Shown: positions 1-6,267 of the stretch, piece by piece
How the letters are laid out: each line of letters starts with the position of its first letter
Position numbering within the stretch: the first letter of the stretch is position 1
Program-made: the position numbers and the translations under genes
Notes under the pieces: model-generated
Told to the model about the DNA's origin: nothing
The model's input: the letters and a program-made list of their open reading frames with translations, nothing else
The model's database searches: none
Assembly (NCBI GenBank): GCA_964563975.1
Contig: CAZLZJ010000066.1
Coordinates: forward strand, 1-11,795
Direction: 5' to 3'
DNA: 11,795 nt
Origin: JAAYJR01 sp964563975
GTDB taxonomy: Bacteria > Bacteroidota > Bacteroidia > Bacteroidales > Prolixibacteraceae

Positions 1-533
1 CTATGATTTTTATGCTTCTATCCGATGAGATGAATCTTTGCACTATTCCTGAAAACGACACTATGGGAGCAGTTACACAATTAATTGTAAAACAATTGAC
101 AGGCCAGTGTGCAGCATATCTCGAATATTATGAATTTTTTGAAAATAGTGTTTTGATGGGTGTGCCTGATTTTGTACCGGCCGAAGTAGTTGACGGAAAA
201 GTAAGAGTTACCGGAGCTGCTTTTGGAAATATCAGCGGCGGCGTATTAAATATTTCAACAATGAAGACAGGTAACCTGACACTCGCCAGGCTGTCAAATA
301 CTGCTTCTGAATATACTATGCACATATGCAGGGGAGAGAGTAAACTGATAAAATGGGAAGAGGCCGGATGGGATCAACCTGCTCCTCTGTTGCCCAGTCT
401 TGAGGTCTTCCTTGAAGTACCTGTGGAAGAGTTTGCCCAAAAAATCTCAGGCCAGCATTATATAATATCATATGGCGATAATACCGAAGTATTGAAGTAT
501 TACTGTTATTTAAATGATATTAAAGTAGTATAA
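1..533 (+). CDS. L-fucose/L-arabinose isomerase-family protein, C-terminal part (5' end outside window)
   Basis: This is the C-terminal 177 or so codons of a larger protein; the frame is already open at the first base, so the real start lies upstream. The sequence resembles the C-terminal domain of the L-fucose isomerase family (aldose-ketose isomerases using a divalent metal, cytoplasmic). Numbering from the first ATG in the window (position 3), the family-like blocks are MGAVTQLIVKQLTG (21-34), TGNLTLARLS (89-98), the WEEAGW segment (118-123) and GQHYIISYGD (150-159). In E. coli FucI a histidine near the C-terminus is a metal ligand, and H152 in GQHY is the likely counterpart (inference). 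The other two metal ligands, an acidic pair, would lie in the missing part. The gene ends 14 nt before a PfkB sugar kinase on the same strand, so isomerisation followed by phosphorylation of a sugar is the natural reading. The exact sugar (fucose, arabinose or another) cannot be told. Confidence 0.8.
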   Translation, partial: MIFMLLSDEMNLCTIPENDTMGAVTQLIVKQLTGQCAAYLEYYEFFENSVLMGVPDFVPAEVVDGKVRVTGAAFGNISGGVLNISTMKTGNLTLARLSNTASEYTMHICRGESKLIKWEEAGWDQPAPLLPSLEVFLEVPVEEFAQKISGQHYIISYGDNTEVLKYYCYLNDIKVV

Positions 534-547
534 AAAAACAGCCGGAT

Positions 548-1690
548 ATGGGTACCAAAAAATATGACGCTGTCATTGCCGGGTATACATGTGTTGACAT
601 GTTACCCGGTTTTAAAAAAACCGATAACTTTAAAAGTTTAAATGACATTCTGATCCCGGGCAAATTAATAGAGATCGATGGGATGGATTTTGTATTGGGC
701 GGACTTGTGCCTAATACCGGATTGGCAATGAAAAAATTTGGGAAAAAGGTATTTCTGAATGGATTAACAGGTGATGATTCCATTGGCATTATAGCTGAAG
801 CAAATTTAAATAAATATGGCGCTGCAGAAGGTATCCAAAAGACAAAATCATCCGGCACAGCCTTTAGTATTGTTTTGGCTCCCCCGGGGATAGACAGGAT
901 ATTTCTCGAATCACCCGGGTGTAACCGGATTTTTGATATGAGCCATATAGATTTTGAGGCTGTTGCAAATTCTAAGTTATTCCACTTCGGATATCCACCT
1001 TTGCTCAGACAGTTTTATCTGAATGACGGACAACAAATGGCAGAGATGTATTCAAAGGTGCAAAATATGGGAGTTGTAACTTCACTTGATTTCAGCCTGC
1101 CTGATCCTGATAGTGAATCGGGTAAGGTGAACTGGCCTAAAATAATGGGAAACATATTGCCTTTCATTGATATTTTTGTACCCAGCATTGAAGAGGTTAT
1201 TCAAATAATGATGCCTGAAAAATATGCAAAGATTAACTCTTTATCCGGTGAAAAAGATTTTATTGATGTTGTATCTATTGAGACTGTCAGAGAGATAGGT
1301 GAAAAAATTATTAATGCAGGAGTAAAGATACTTTTAATAAAAATGGGACATCGCGGAGCCTATCTGATTACAGGAGACATATCTGGAATAAATAAAACCG
1401 ATAGTATTAATTTAAATCCTGCAACCTGGAATTATCAGGAAATTTTATGTGATGCTTATCTTGTTGACAATTCAAAATTTGTTAATGCATCCGGCGCCGG
1501 TGATAGTGCAGCAGCAGCATTTCTTACAGCTTTGCTTAACGGGGAAGAGCCCGATATGGCTATAAAATATGCCGGTATGGCAGGAAAAGAAAACCTTTAT
1601 TGCCGGGATATTTACAGTGAGTTAAGTGATTGGAACCGGTTAACGGTAAAAGTTGAGAAAGAGGCTGTTAATCTTACATTTTTTAACTGA
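548..1690 (+). CDS. PfkB-family carbohydrate kinase
   Basis: A cytoplasmic ATP-dependent sugar kinase of the PfkB/ribokinase family. The N-terminal signature is visible as GG at residues 51-52, N56 and LNGLTGDDSIG (70-80). The C-terminal signature is NASGAGDSAAAAF (313-325). D319 in GAGD is the expected catalytic base and the preceding GAG forms the anion hole. FVPSIEEV (210-217) is the usual 'N/P-x-x-E' strand of the family. At 380 aa it is longer than the common 300-330 aa; extra sequence lies around residues 220-250 and 275-310. The motif reads ASGAGDS where many members have DTTGAGD, so the residue before the GAGD loop is not the usual acidic one. The start is the only ATG close to the isomerase stop; no Shine-Dalgarno is visible. 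The 14-nt gap argues for co-transcription with the isomerase-like gene. Substrate is unknown; a ketose made by the isomerase is the simplest guess. Confidence 0.85.
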   Translation: MGTKKYDAVIAGYTCVDMLPGFKKTDNFKSLNDILIPGKLIEIDGMDFVLGGLVPNTGLAMKKFGKKVFLNGLTGDDSIGIIAEANLNKYGAAEGIQKTKSSGTAFSIVLAPPGIDRIFLESPGCNRIFDMSHIDFEAVANSKLFHFGYPPLLRQFYLNDGQQMAEMYSKVQNMGVVTSLDFSLPDPDSESGKVNWPKIMGNILPFIDIFVPSIEEVIQIMMPEKYAKINSLSGEKDFIDVVSIETVREIGEKIINAGVKILLIKMGHRGAYLITGDISGINKTDSINLNPATWNYQEILCDAYLVDNSKFVNASGAGDSAAAAFLTALLNGEEPDMAIKYAGMAGKENLYCRDIYSELSDWNRLTVKVEKEAVNLTFFN

Positions 1691-1717
1691 TTTTTATCAA
1701 CGAAGTAGGTTTAGCGG

Positions 1718-1735
1718 CCTGAAAAACCTTTCAGG
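1718..1735. terminator. weak hairpin between convergent kinase and tRNA genes
   Basis: A perfect 7-bp stem (CCTGAAA / TTTCAGG) with a 4-nt loop (AACC) begins 28 nt after the kinase stop. It is followed on the plus strand by AAAAATTATTG rather than a T-run, and on the minus strand by GCCGCTAAAC, so it is not a classical intrinsic terminator in either direction. Its place between a plus-strand operon and a minus-strand tRNA suggests a transcript-end role, but the support is only structural. Confidence 0.35.
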
Positions 1736-1773
1736 AAAAATTATTGTTATATATCATTATAACTCTTTACAGG

Positions 1774-1846
<73 letters not shown>

Positions 1847-1855
1847 TATCAGGCG

Positions 1856-1888
1856 CAAATGTAATATTTTTTTTTATCAGTAAGACAA
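1856..1888 (-). promoter_or_regulatory. promoter candidate for tRNA-Lys
   Basis: On the minus strand, TACATTTG (1863 down to 1856) exactly matches the Bacteroidota -7 element TAnnTTTG. A TTG (1888 down to 1886) lies 22 nt further upstream as a possible -33 element. Initiation would fall near position 1850, a few bases before the tRNA 5' end at 1846. The upstream element overlaps the end of the receptor gene. Confidence 0.55.
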
Positions 1889-4093
1889 GGCCACTCTTAT
1901 AAAAGCACTCCTGCCGGGTTCAATACTTATTGAGCCCCTGTTTGTCGAAAGATGATTTGTATAACTTCTGTTTGTGATATTATCAATTCCGGAAAAAAAC
2001 TGTAATCCGGCATTGCCAATTTTAAATTTTATGGTATGCAGGGCCATACTTAAAGAGTAATACCCGCCGGTTGATCTTTCACCCGGGGCAATTTTTTCCT
2101 GTTTTGATGCACTTGTAATTGCTATCTCTGTTGAGCCCAGTTTAGGATAGGTATAGCGTATTCCTGAATGCCCGTTTAAAGGGGGTATCCGTGGAAGATT
2201 TTCTCCACTGTCCCTGTTTTTGCCCCGGACATATGCTCCTGATGCAAATAGTACAAAGTTGTCAACGAAATTATAATCAAAGCTGAAGTCAAAGCCGTAA
2301 AGGAGAGCTTTGCTTAAATTTGTACTTATTAATGCCGGCAGGGTATCCGGTTTGCTTTCTGAAGTAAGAGTAAATATAAATTCTCCCGGAATTTCTGATA
2401 TCATATTGGTAATAGCATTCATAAATATACCTGATTGTAATGTAAATGCCGGGTTCCAGACTCTTATTCCCAAGTCTGCAGAATAGCCGCTTTCCGGCAT
2501 AAGTGAGGGATCACCCAGCTGAACAAAATTGCCTAAGTCGATATATTTAAAACGTTCTTCAAGCGAAGGGGCCCTAAATGACCGTGCCAGGTTCATGGAA
2601 GCATCTGCATCTTTTCCCAAAGAGTATAGCAGGCCTGCATTGGCACTCCATGAAGAGCTTTGTTCACTTCCTTTTTTAAAGGTAAGCCTCTGTGTTGGCG
2701 GAGAATCATTCCTGTCACCATTAACAATAAGATAATCAACGTCAAAGCCTTGTTCGTTATTGATCCATACTCTGTCAATTCTTCCTCCTGTTATGAGTGT
2801 CAGCCGCCCGTCAATTAAGCTGGCTTCATCCTGAAAGTATAGTCCGGCACTATTGAATCGTGATTCAGGAATTGGTGTTTCGCCACGTTCCATGTTATTG
2901 GTTTTAATAATTTGTCCCGCCGGATTTAAAATATCTACCCTAATATATTTTTCCCTGCTGGTTGTCAGCTTCCTGCCCCAGACATCTACACCGGCGATAA
3001 ATGTATTTTTTTCTGTAAAGTTCCATGTACCCCGCAATTGAGCTCCGGTTGTCAAATGTTCACCCGTAGGAGTTACCAGTACCGGAGTTGTTCGCTGGAT
3101 ATTGTTGTTGGGAAGGGCAGCTTCCGTTACTGTATTGGGTTTCATCGATACATCTCTAAGTATATATTGCGTGAAATAGCTAAGCTGCAAAGAAGAAAAA
3201 TTATCACTTATATCGGTAATTTCATACCCGGCATTGAACAGATGCCTGCCTATATCGGAATATTTAGCTTCGGCAGGTCCCGGAAATGCTTCCCCTCCGG
3301 GAATACCTACATCTGAACTCCGGTTACGTTGATATTGTATCTTCAGCTGATGATTTTTAAAAGGCTTTATACCTGCTTTTGCCGATAAATTATTTGTTGT
3401 AAACCGGCTGTTAGGCAAAATACCCATTGGGGTATTCATATCTCCTGCATCAGCATAAGTTCCGCTGACTCTCAGATACCATTTCCCGGCTCCCGTGCTG
3501 ACCGCGGCATGATTGGATACTAAGTTGTTGCCCGAGGTATAGCCGGATATGATATTTGCAGAAAAGAAAGGGTTGTCTTTAAAATAGCCGTCTTTTGTGA
3601 TTATATTGACTATTCCTCCCATTGCACCGGTTCCATATAAAGATGATTGGGCTCCTTTTATAACTTCAACACGTTCAATATCATTTATATCTGTCATACT
3701 AAGCGAGGCTGTCAGGTCGGTTGCTGTTTCTACACGGTTTCCATCTACCAATATTACTAAGCGATTTTCATCTAACCCTCTGATGTTTATACCGGTTGCC
3801 CATATTCCATCGCTTTTCATTGCAATACCCGGCTTGGTTTTCAGCACATCAGAAAGTGTCATGGATAAATTTTTCTTATAATCGAATGCTCCGGCAACAC
3901 TCATGGTAGCAGGTAATTTCCTTATTTTTCGGTCCATTCGGAGACTTGAAACAATTACTTCTCCAATATTGATATTGGTGGTTGAAACTGTATCGGATTC
4001 ATTGAAACTTTCACCTGAATCTATACTTTGTGCAAATGAGCCTGTTGTTAAAAATAGAGAGCAAATTAAAGATGACAGCCAAAATTTATTCAT
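1877..4093 (-). CDS. TonB-dependent outer-membrane receptor
   Basis: A 738-aa outer-membrane barrel for energised import of a scarce ligand. Residues 1-21 form a signal peptide (hydrophobic core, likely cleavage after SFA). A TonB-box-like stretch, GEVIVSS, is at 44-50. The plug domain (about 55-168) contains INIRGLDENRLVILVDG (102-118) and IERVEVIKGAQSSLYG (139-154), followed by GAMGGIVNIIT. The remaining residues alternate polar and aromatic strands and end in a terminal tyrosine (RVALSY), the usual barrel-assembly signal. There is no N-terminal carboxypeptidase-regulatory-like domain and no SusD partner, so this is not a SusC-type glycan porin; it looks closer to the BtuB/siderophore/heme receptor group. 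The start overlaps the end of the TM1266-like gene by 8 nt, so translation is probably coupled. The divergent ABC importer is the likely inner-membrane partner (inference). The ligand is unknown. Confidence 0.92.
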   Translation of the reverse strand: MNKFWLSSLICSLFLTTGSFAQSIDSGESFNESDTVSTTNINIGEVIVSSLRMDRKIRKLPATMSVAGAFDYKKNLSMTLSDVLKTKPGIAMKSDGIWATGINIRGLDENRLVILVDGNRVETATDLTASLSMTDINDIERVEVIKGAQSSLYGTGAMGGIVNIITKDGYFKDNPFFSANIISGYTSGNNLVSNHAAVSTGAGKWYLRVSGTYADAGDMNTPMGILPNSRFTTNNLSAKAGIKPFKNHQLKIQYQRNRSSDVGIPGGEAFPGPAEAKYSDIGRHLFNAGYEITDISDNFSSLQLSYFTQYILRDVSMKPNTVTEAALPNNNIQRTTPVLVTPTGEHLTTGAQLRGTWNFTEKNTFIAGVDVWGRKLTTSREKYIRVDILNPAGQIIKTNNMERGETPIPESRFNSAGLYFQDEASLIDGRLTLITGGRIDRVWINNEQGFDVDYLIVNGDRNDSPPTQRLTFKKGSEQSSSWSANAGLLYSLGKDADASMNLARSFRAPSLEERFKYIDLGNFVQLGDPSLMPESGYSADLGIRVWNPAFTLQSGIFMNAITNMISEIPGEFIFTLTSESKPDTLPALISTNLSKALLYGFDFSFDYNFVDNFVLFASGAYVRGKNRDSGENLPRIPPLNGHSGIRYTYPKLGSTEIAITSASKQEKIAPGERSTGGYYSLSMALHTIKFKIGNAGLQFFSGIDNITNRSYTNHLSTNRGSISIEPGRSAFIRVALSY

Positions 4094-4340
4094 TTTTCTT
4101 ATTTTTTAAAAGTACTGATTTAAGCTGGATCCCTTTTAACCGTCCCAGCTGACCGGTAAGAGAACCAATCTCATCGGTAGTACCTTCAAGAACAAGAGAA
4201 ATAATACTCTGGCCATTGCTTCTTGGCAATCCCTGTCGTCCAATTATAATTTGAAAATGTTTTGAGATAATTTCATTCAGAAGCTGAATGTTTTCAAAAT
4301 CTTCTATCTGAATCAGTACAGTTCCTATTCTCTTTTCCAT
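4086..4340 (-). CDS. TM1266-family small protein (putative iron-only hydrogenase system regulator)
   Basis: An 84-aa soluble protein matching, from memory, the TM1266 family, a small ferredoxin-like/ACT-like fold annotated as a putative regulator of the [FeFe]-hydrogenase system. The diagnostic part is residues 35-79: RQGLP, then SIISLVLEGTTDEIGSL, TGQLGRLKG and IQLKSVLLK. The N-terminus MEKRIGTVLIQIED is the typical first strand. No DNA-binding helix-turn-helix can be seen, so regulation, if any, would be by ligand binding or a partner. The start is firm: GGAGG (4352 down to 4348) sits 7 nt before the ATG. The stop overlaps the receptor start by 8 nt. No hydrogenase or HydEFG gene lies in the window, so the usual genomic association is not seen here and the hydrogenase label should be taken as a family name only. 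Confidence 0.8.
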   Translation of the reverse strand: MEKRIGTVLIQIEDFENIQLLNEIISKHFQIIIGRQGLPRSNGQSIISLVLEGTTDEIGSLTGQLGRLKGIQLKSVLLKNKKNE

Positions 4341-4347
4341 CAGAATA

Positions 4348-4352
4348 CCTCC
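4348..4352 (-). promoter_or_regulatory. Shine-Dalgarno of the TM1266-like gene
   Basis: GGAGG on the minus strand, 7 nt upstream of the ATG. It fixes the start and stands out because most genes in this window have no recognisable Shine-Dalgarno. Confidence 0.7.
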
Positions 4353-4381
4353 GGATTAGATTGTTAATTACATAATTCCTT

Positions 4382-4403
4382 GATTTGTAGTTTATTACAA
4401 ATC
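4382..4403. promoter_or_regulatory. perfect inverted repeat GATTTGTA-N6-TACAAATC (operator or leader hairpin)
   Basis: An 8-bp perfect dyad with a 6-nt centre (GTTTAT) lies 42 nt upstream of the TM1266-like start. The inner part, TTGTA-N6-TACAA, has the same geometry as the TGTGA-N6-TCACA site of CRP/FNR-superfamily regulators, though the bases differ. It lies downstream of the minus-strand promoter candidate at 4432-4439. It could therefore act as a roadblock operator or as an RNA hairpin in the leader. There is no T-run after it, so it is not a standard terminator. Confidence 0.5.
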
Positions 4404-4431
4404 TCAGCATAAATATGGTTTTTTGTAGAGG

Positions 4432-4439
4432 CAAAAATA
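4432..4439 (-). promoter_or_regulatory. -7 promoter element candidate for TM1266-like gene and receptor
   Basis: The minus strand reads TATTTTTG, an exact TAnnTTTG match. Initiation would be near 4425, giving a leader of about 85 nt that includes the 4382-4403 dyad. No clear TTTG is present at the expected -33 distance, so support is partial. Confidence 0.35.
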
Positions 4440-4486
4440 TTCATTTTTTTGTGAAAAAGTAATAAAAAAGCTGCCTGATGTTATTA

Positions 4487-4508
4487 AACATTAATAGAAC
4501 ATAATGTT
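4487..4508. promoter_or_regulatory. inverted repeat AACATTA-N8-TAATGTT (operator candidate)
   Basis: A perfect 7-bp dyad with an 8-nt centre lies between the two divergent promoter candidates, about 60 bp upstream of the predicted rightward start of transcription. A third related half-site, ATGTT at 4478-4482, forms a smaller dyad with the left arm (ATGTT-N4-AACAT). The arrangement of three half-sites suggests a regulator-binding region, but the stretch is AT-rich, where short dyads are common. Confidence 0.35.
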
Positions 4509-4526
4509 GAGGTTATAAAAACTCTT

Positions 4527-4562
4527 TTTGACACAGTGGGTTAGTTAATTTGAATAATTTTG
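4527..4562 (+). promoter_or_regulatory. promoter candidate for the ABC importer operon
   Basis: TAATTTTG (4555-4562) exactly fits the Bacteroidota -7 consensus TAnnTTTG, and TTTG (4527-4530) lies 24 nt upstream as a possible -33 element, slightly far. Transcription would begin near 4569, just upstream of the ATG at 4581. This argues against a TTG start at 4560, which would lie within the promoter. Confidence 0.5.
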
Positions 4563-4580
4563 CAGAAAGCTTTTATTATA

Positions 4581-5528
4581 ATGCTTAGAGTACCATTTTT
4601 TTTAATAACAGTAATACTTTTTACGGGAGCTTGCACAAATCTTGTTCAGGATAAATACAGGATTGCGGTTTTAAAGGGACCATCCTCTATGGGTATGATC
4701 TATATGATTGACAGCCTGGCCGGTAATGGAGAGTTAAACACTAAAGTGGATATTTTTGATGAACCGTTACAGGTCAGGAAAATGATTTTAGAGGGTTCTG
4801 CCGATTTTGCCGTTTTACCATCAACTATGGCTTCTGTTTTGTATAATAAAGGATTTGACTATAAACTTGTTGCTATTCCTGTTTGGGGTACACTCTATCT
4901 GTTTGGCAGTGATAGTACAATATTAAGCTGGAATGATTTAAGAGATAAAAGAGTGTATTTAATGGCCAGAGGCATGACTCCCGATATTCTTTTTCGTAAT
5001 CTTTTAAATGAAAATGGGATTAGGCCTGATAAAGATATTATTCTTGATTACGGCTTTCCGACACACACCAGCCTGGCAAATGCCGTTGCTGCAGGTAAAG
5101 CTCAACTTGGAGTTATCTCCGAGCCTTTAGTAAGTTTAGTGATGAGTAAAAACAGAAATATACACCCTATATTTGATCTTAACCATGAATGGAAAAGATT
5201 TAAAGGCATACCTATGGCACAAACTGCTTTTTTGGTTAAAAACAGTCTGATTAAAGATAACCCCGGTTTGGTTGAGCAGGTTATTACGGCGTATGAAAGC
5301 TCTACCCGGCGCGTTAATGCAGATCCTCATCTTGCAGCAGAATTGATTGTTAAGTATGGAATTTTACCTGATAAGGCTTTAGCTGCAGAATCTGTTCCAA
5401 GGTCAAATCTTAAATTTGTCAGAGCTAAAGAGATTAAAGGAGAGATTAATACCTATTTTAAAGTATTTTTTGATATGGATCCCGATATTATTGGAGGAAG
5501 GTTACCGGATGAAAATTTTATTTACTAA
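4581..5528 (+). CDS. ABC transporter substrate-binding lipoprotein (SsuA/TauA/THI5-NMT1-like)
   Basis: A 315-aa periplasmic binding protein anchored by lipid. From the ATG at 4581, residues 1-17 form a signal peptide and C18 in FTGAC is the lipidation cysteine. The mature protein opens with YRIAVLKGPSSMGM, the first strand and ligand loop of the family. It continues with the ILEGSADFAVLPSTMAS block (QVRKMILEG...), VWGTLYLFG, LRDKRVYLMARGMTPDILFR, and AVAAGKAQLGVISEPLV (a second-lobe contact region). This pattern fits binding proteins of the alkanesulfonate/taurine/thiamine-precursor importer class, which share a fold but not a substrate. An in-frame TTG at 4560 would add 7 residues, but it lies inside the predicted promoter. 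The end overlaps the permease gene by 20 nt. Ligand unknown; linkage to a TonB-dependent receptor suggests a solute that cannot diffuse through porins. Confidence 0.85.
   Translation: MLRVPFFLITVILFTGACTNLVQDKYRIAVLKGPSSMGMIYMIDSLAGNGELNTKVDIFDEPLQVRKMILEGSADFAVLPSTMASVLYNKGFDYKLVAIPVWGTLYLFGSDSTILSWNDLRDKRVYLMARGMTPDILFRNLLNENGIRPDKDIILDYGFPTHTSLANAVAAGKAQLGVISEPLVSLVMSKNRNIHPIFDLNHEWKRFKGIPMAQTAFLVKNSLIKDNPGLVEQVITAYESSTRRVNADPHLAAELIVKYGILPDKALAAESVPRSNLKFVRAKEIKGEINTYFKVFFDMDPDIIGGRLPDENFIY
5493..5501 (+). promoter_or_regulatory. Shine-Dalgarno of the permease gene
   Basis: GGAGGAAGG within the end of the binding-protein gene, 7 nt before the ATG at 5509. It decides this start over an in-frame upstream ATG at 5416 that would add 31 hydrophobic and charged residues with no ribosome-binding site. 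Confidence 0.7.
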
Positions 5529-6267
5529 AAATCATTATATTGGACTTGCCTCGGTTTTATCAATTTTGGCAGTCTGGAAGATATTGGCACTATATTTTAA
5601 TTCGTCATTTATTGTACCCCATCCCGAAGATACCTTTTTAACCGTTATCAGGCTAATTGGCAGCAGAGATTTTTTATTGGTGGCTGGGGCAACAATTGTA
5701 AGGGGCTCTATTGGTTTTGTTATCTCTGCTATTTTGGGAATAAGTGTTGGTATCGTTGCAGGTATAAGCAGAGGGTTTAATGCATTTATCAATCCTGTTT
5801 TGGTAACAATACGCTCAACACCGGTTATTTCACTTATACTTTTGGCGCTTATATGGTTCAGTTCCGGGATGGTACCTGTTTTTATAGGTATGCTTACCAT
5901 GTTTCCCTTTATTTGTACCAATGTTGTTGACGGTATAAGGAGCGTTGACCGGAGGCTTATTGAGATGGCTATGTTTTATAAGGTAGGCAGCAGGAAAATT
6001 ATAACCGGAGTCTATATCCCTGCTATTTTGCCTTTTATAATAAGCGGTGCATCCAGTGCAATGGGGATTGGATGGAGGGCAATTATCATTGGCGAAGTTT
6101 TAAGTCAGCCGCGCTTTGGTATAGGGACTACTATGCAGTCGGCACAAACTTTTCTTAATGTCGATGTTGTAATAGCCTGGACCCTAATTGCAGTACTTAT
6201 CAGTTATTTTTTCGAAAAAATAATCAGATGGAGTGAGCATAAAATTGTAATCTGGAAAGAGAAGTGA
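5509..6267 (+). CDS. ABC transporter permease (SsuC/TauC-like)
   Basis: A 252-aa inner-membrane subunit of the importer with about six hydrophobic segments, approximately at residues 11-30, 60-85, 104-118, 122-140, 172-196 and 217-236. The cytoplasmic coupling (EAA) loop lies at about 152-172: EMAMFYKVGSRKIITGVYIP, followed by the family-typical run to GIGWRAIIIGEVL (186-198). FIVPHPEDT near the N-terminus is the 'LP(S/T)P' equivalent of SsuC-type permeases. The start overlaps the binding-protein gene by 20 nt and the stop overlaps the ATPase start by one base, so all three genes should be translated as a coupled set. Length is normal for the family. Confidence 0.9.
   Translation: MKILFTKNHYIGLASVLSILAVWKILALYFNSSFIVPHPEDTFLTVIRLIGSRDFLLVAGATIVRGSIGFVISAILGISVGIVAGISRGFNAFINPVLVTIRSTPVISLILLALIWFSSGMVPVFIGMLTMFPFICTNVVDGIRSVDRRLIEMAMFYKVGSRKIITGVYIPAILPFIISGASSAMGIGWRAIIIGEVLSQPRFGIGTTMQSAQTFLNVDVVIAWTLIAVLISYFFEKIIRWSEHKIVIWKEK

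Noticed and set aside
2529..3881. Several plus-strand open frames of 60-95 codons opposite the receptor gene
   Set aside because: They have no recognisable protein features and mirror a well-supported gene on the other strand. The same applies to the short opposite-strand frames within the isomerase, kinase, permease, GHL10 and rhamnosidase genes.
1877..4093. SusC-type reading of the TonB-dependent receptor
   Set aside because: At 738 aa it is shorter than SusC proteins, lacks the N-terminal carboxypeptidase-regulatory-like domain and has no SusD gene beside it.
4341..4440. CTGAGA word on the minus strand upstream of the TM1266-like gene, reminiscent of a TPP riboswitch
   Set aside because: The other conserved parts of the THI element are missing and the surrounding bases form a simple dyad instead. 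No cobalamin, SAM or other riboswitch core was seen either.
4560..4580. TTG start for the binding protein
   Set aside because: It overlaps the predicted -7 element and adds residues that lengthen the signal peptide needlessly; the ATG at 4581 gives a standard lipoprotein leader.
5416..5508. Upstream in-frame ATG for the permease, adding 31 residues
   Set aside because: It lies deep inside the binding-protein gene with no ribosome-binding site, whereas the ATG at 5509 has a strong one and gives the normal family length.
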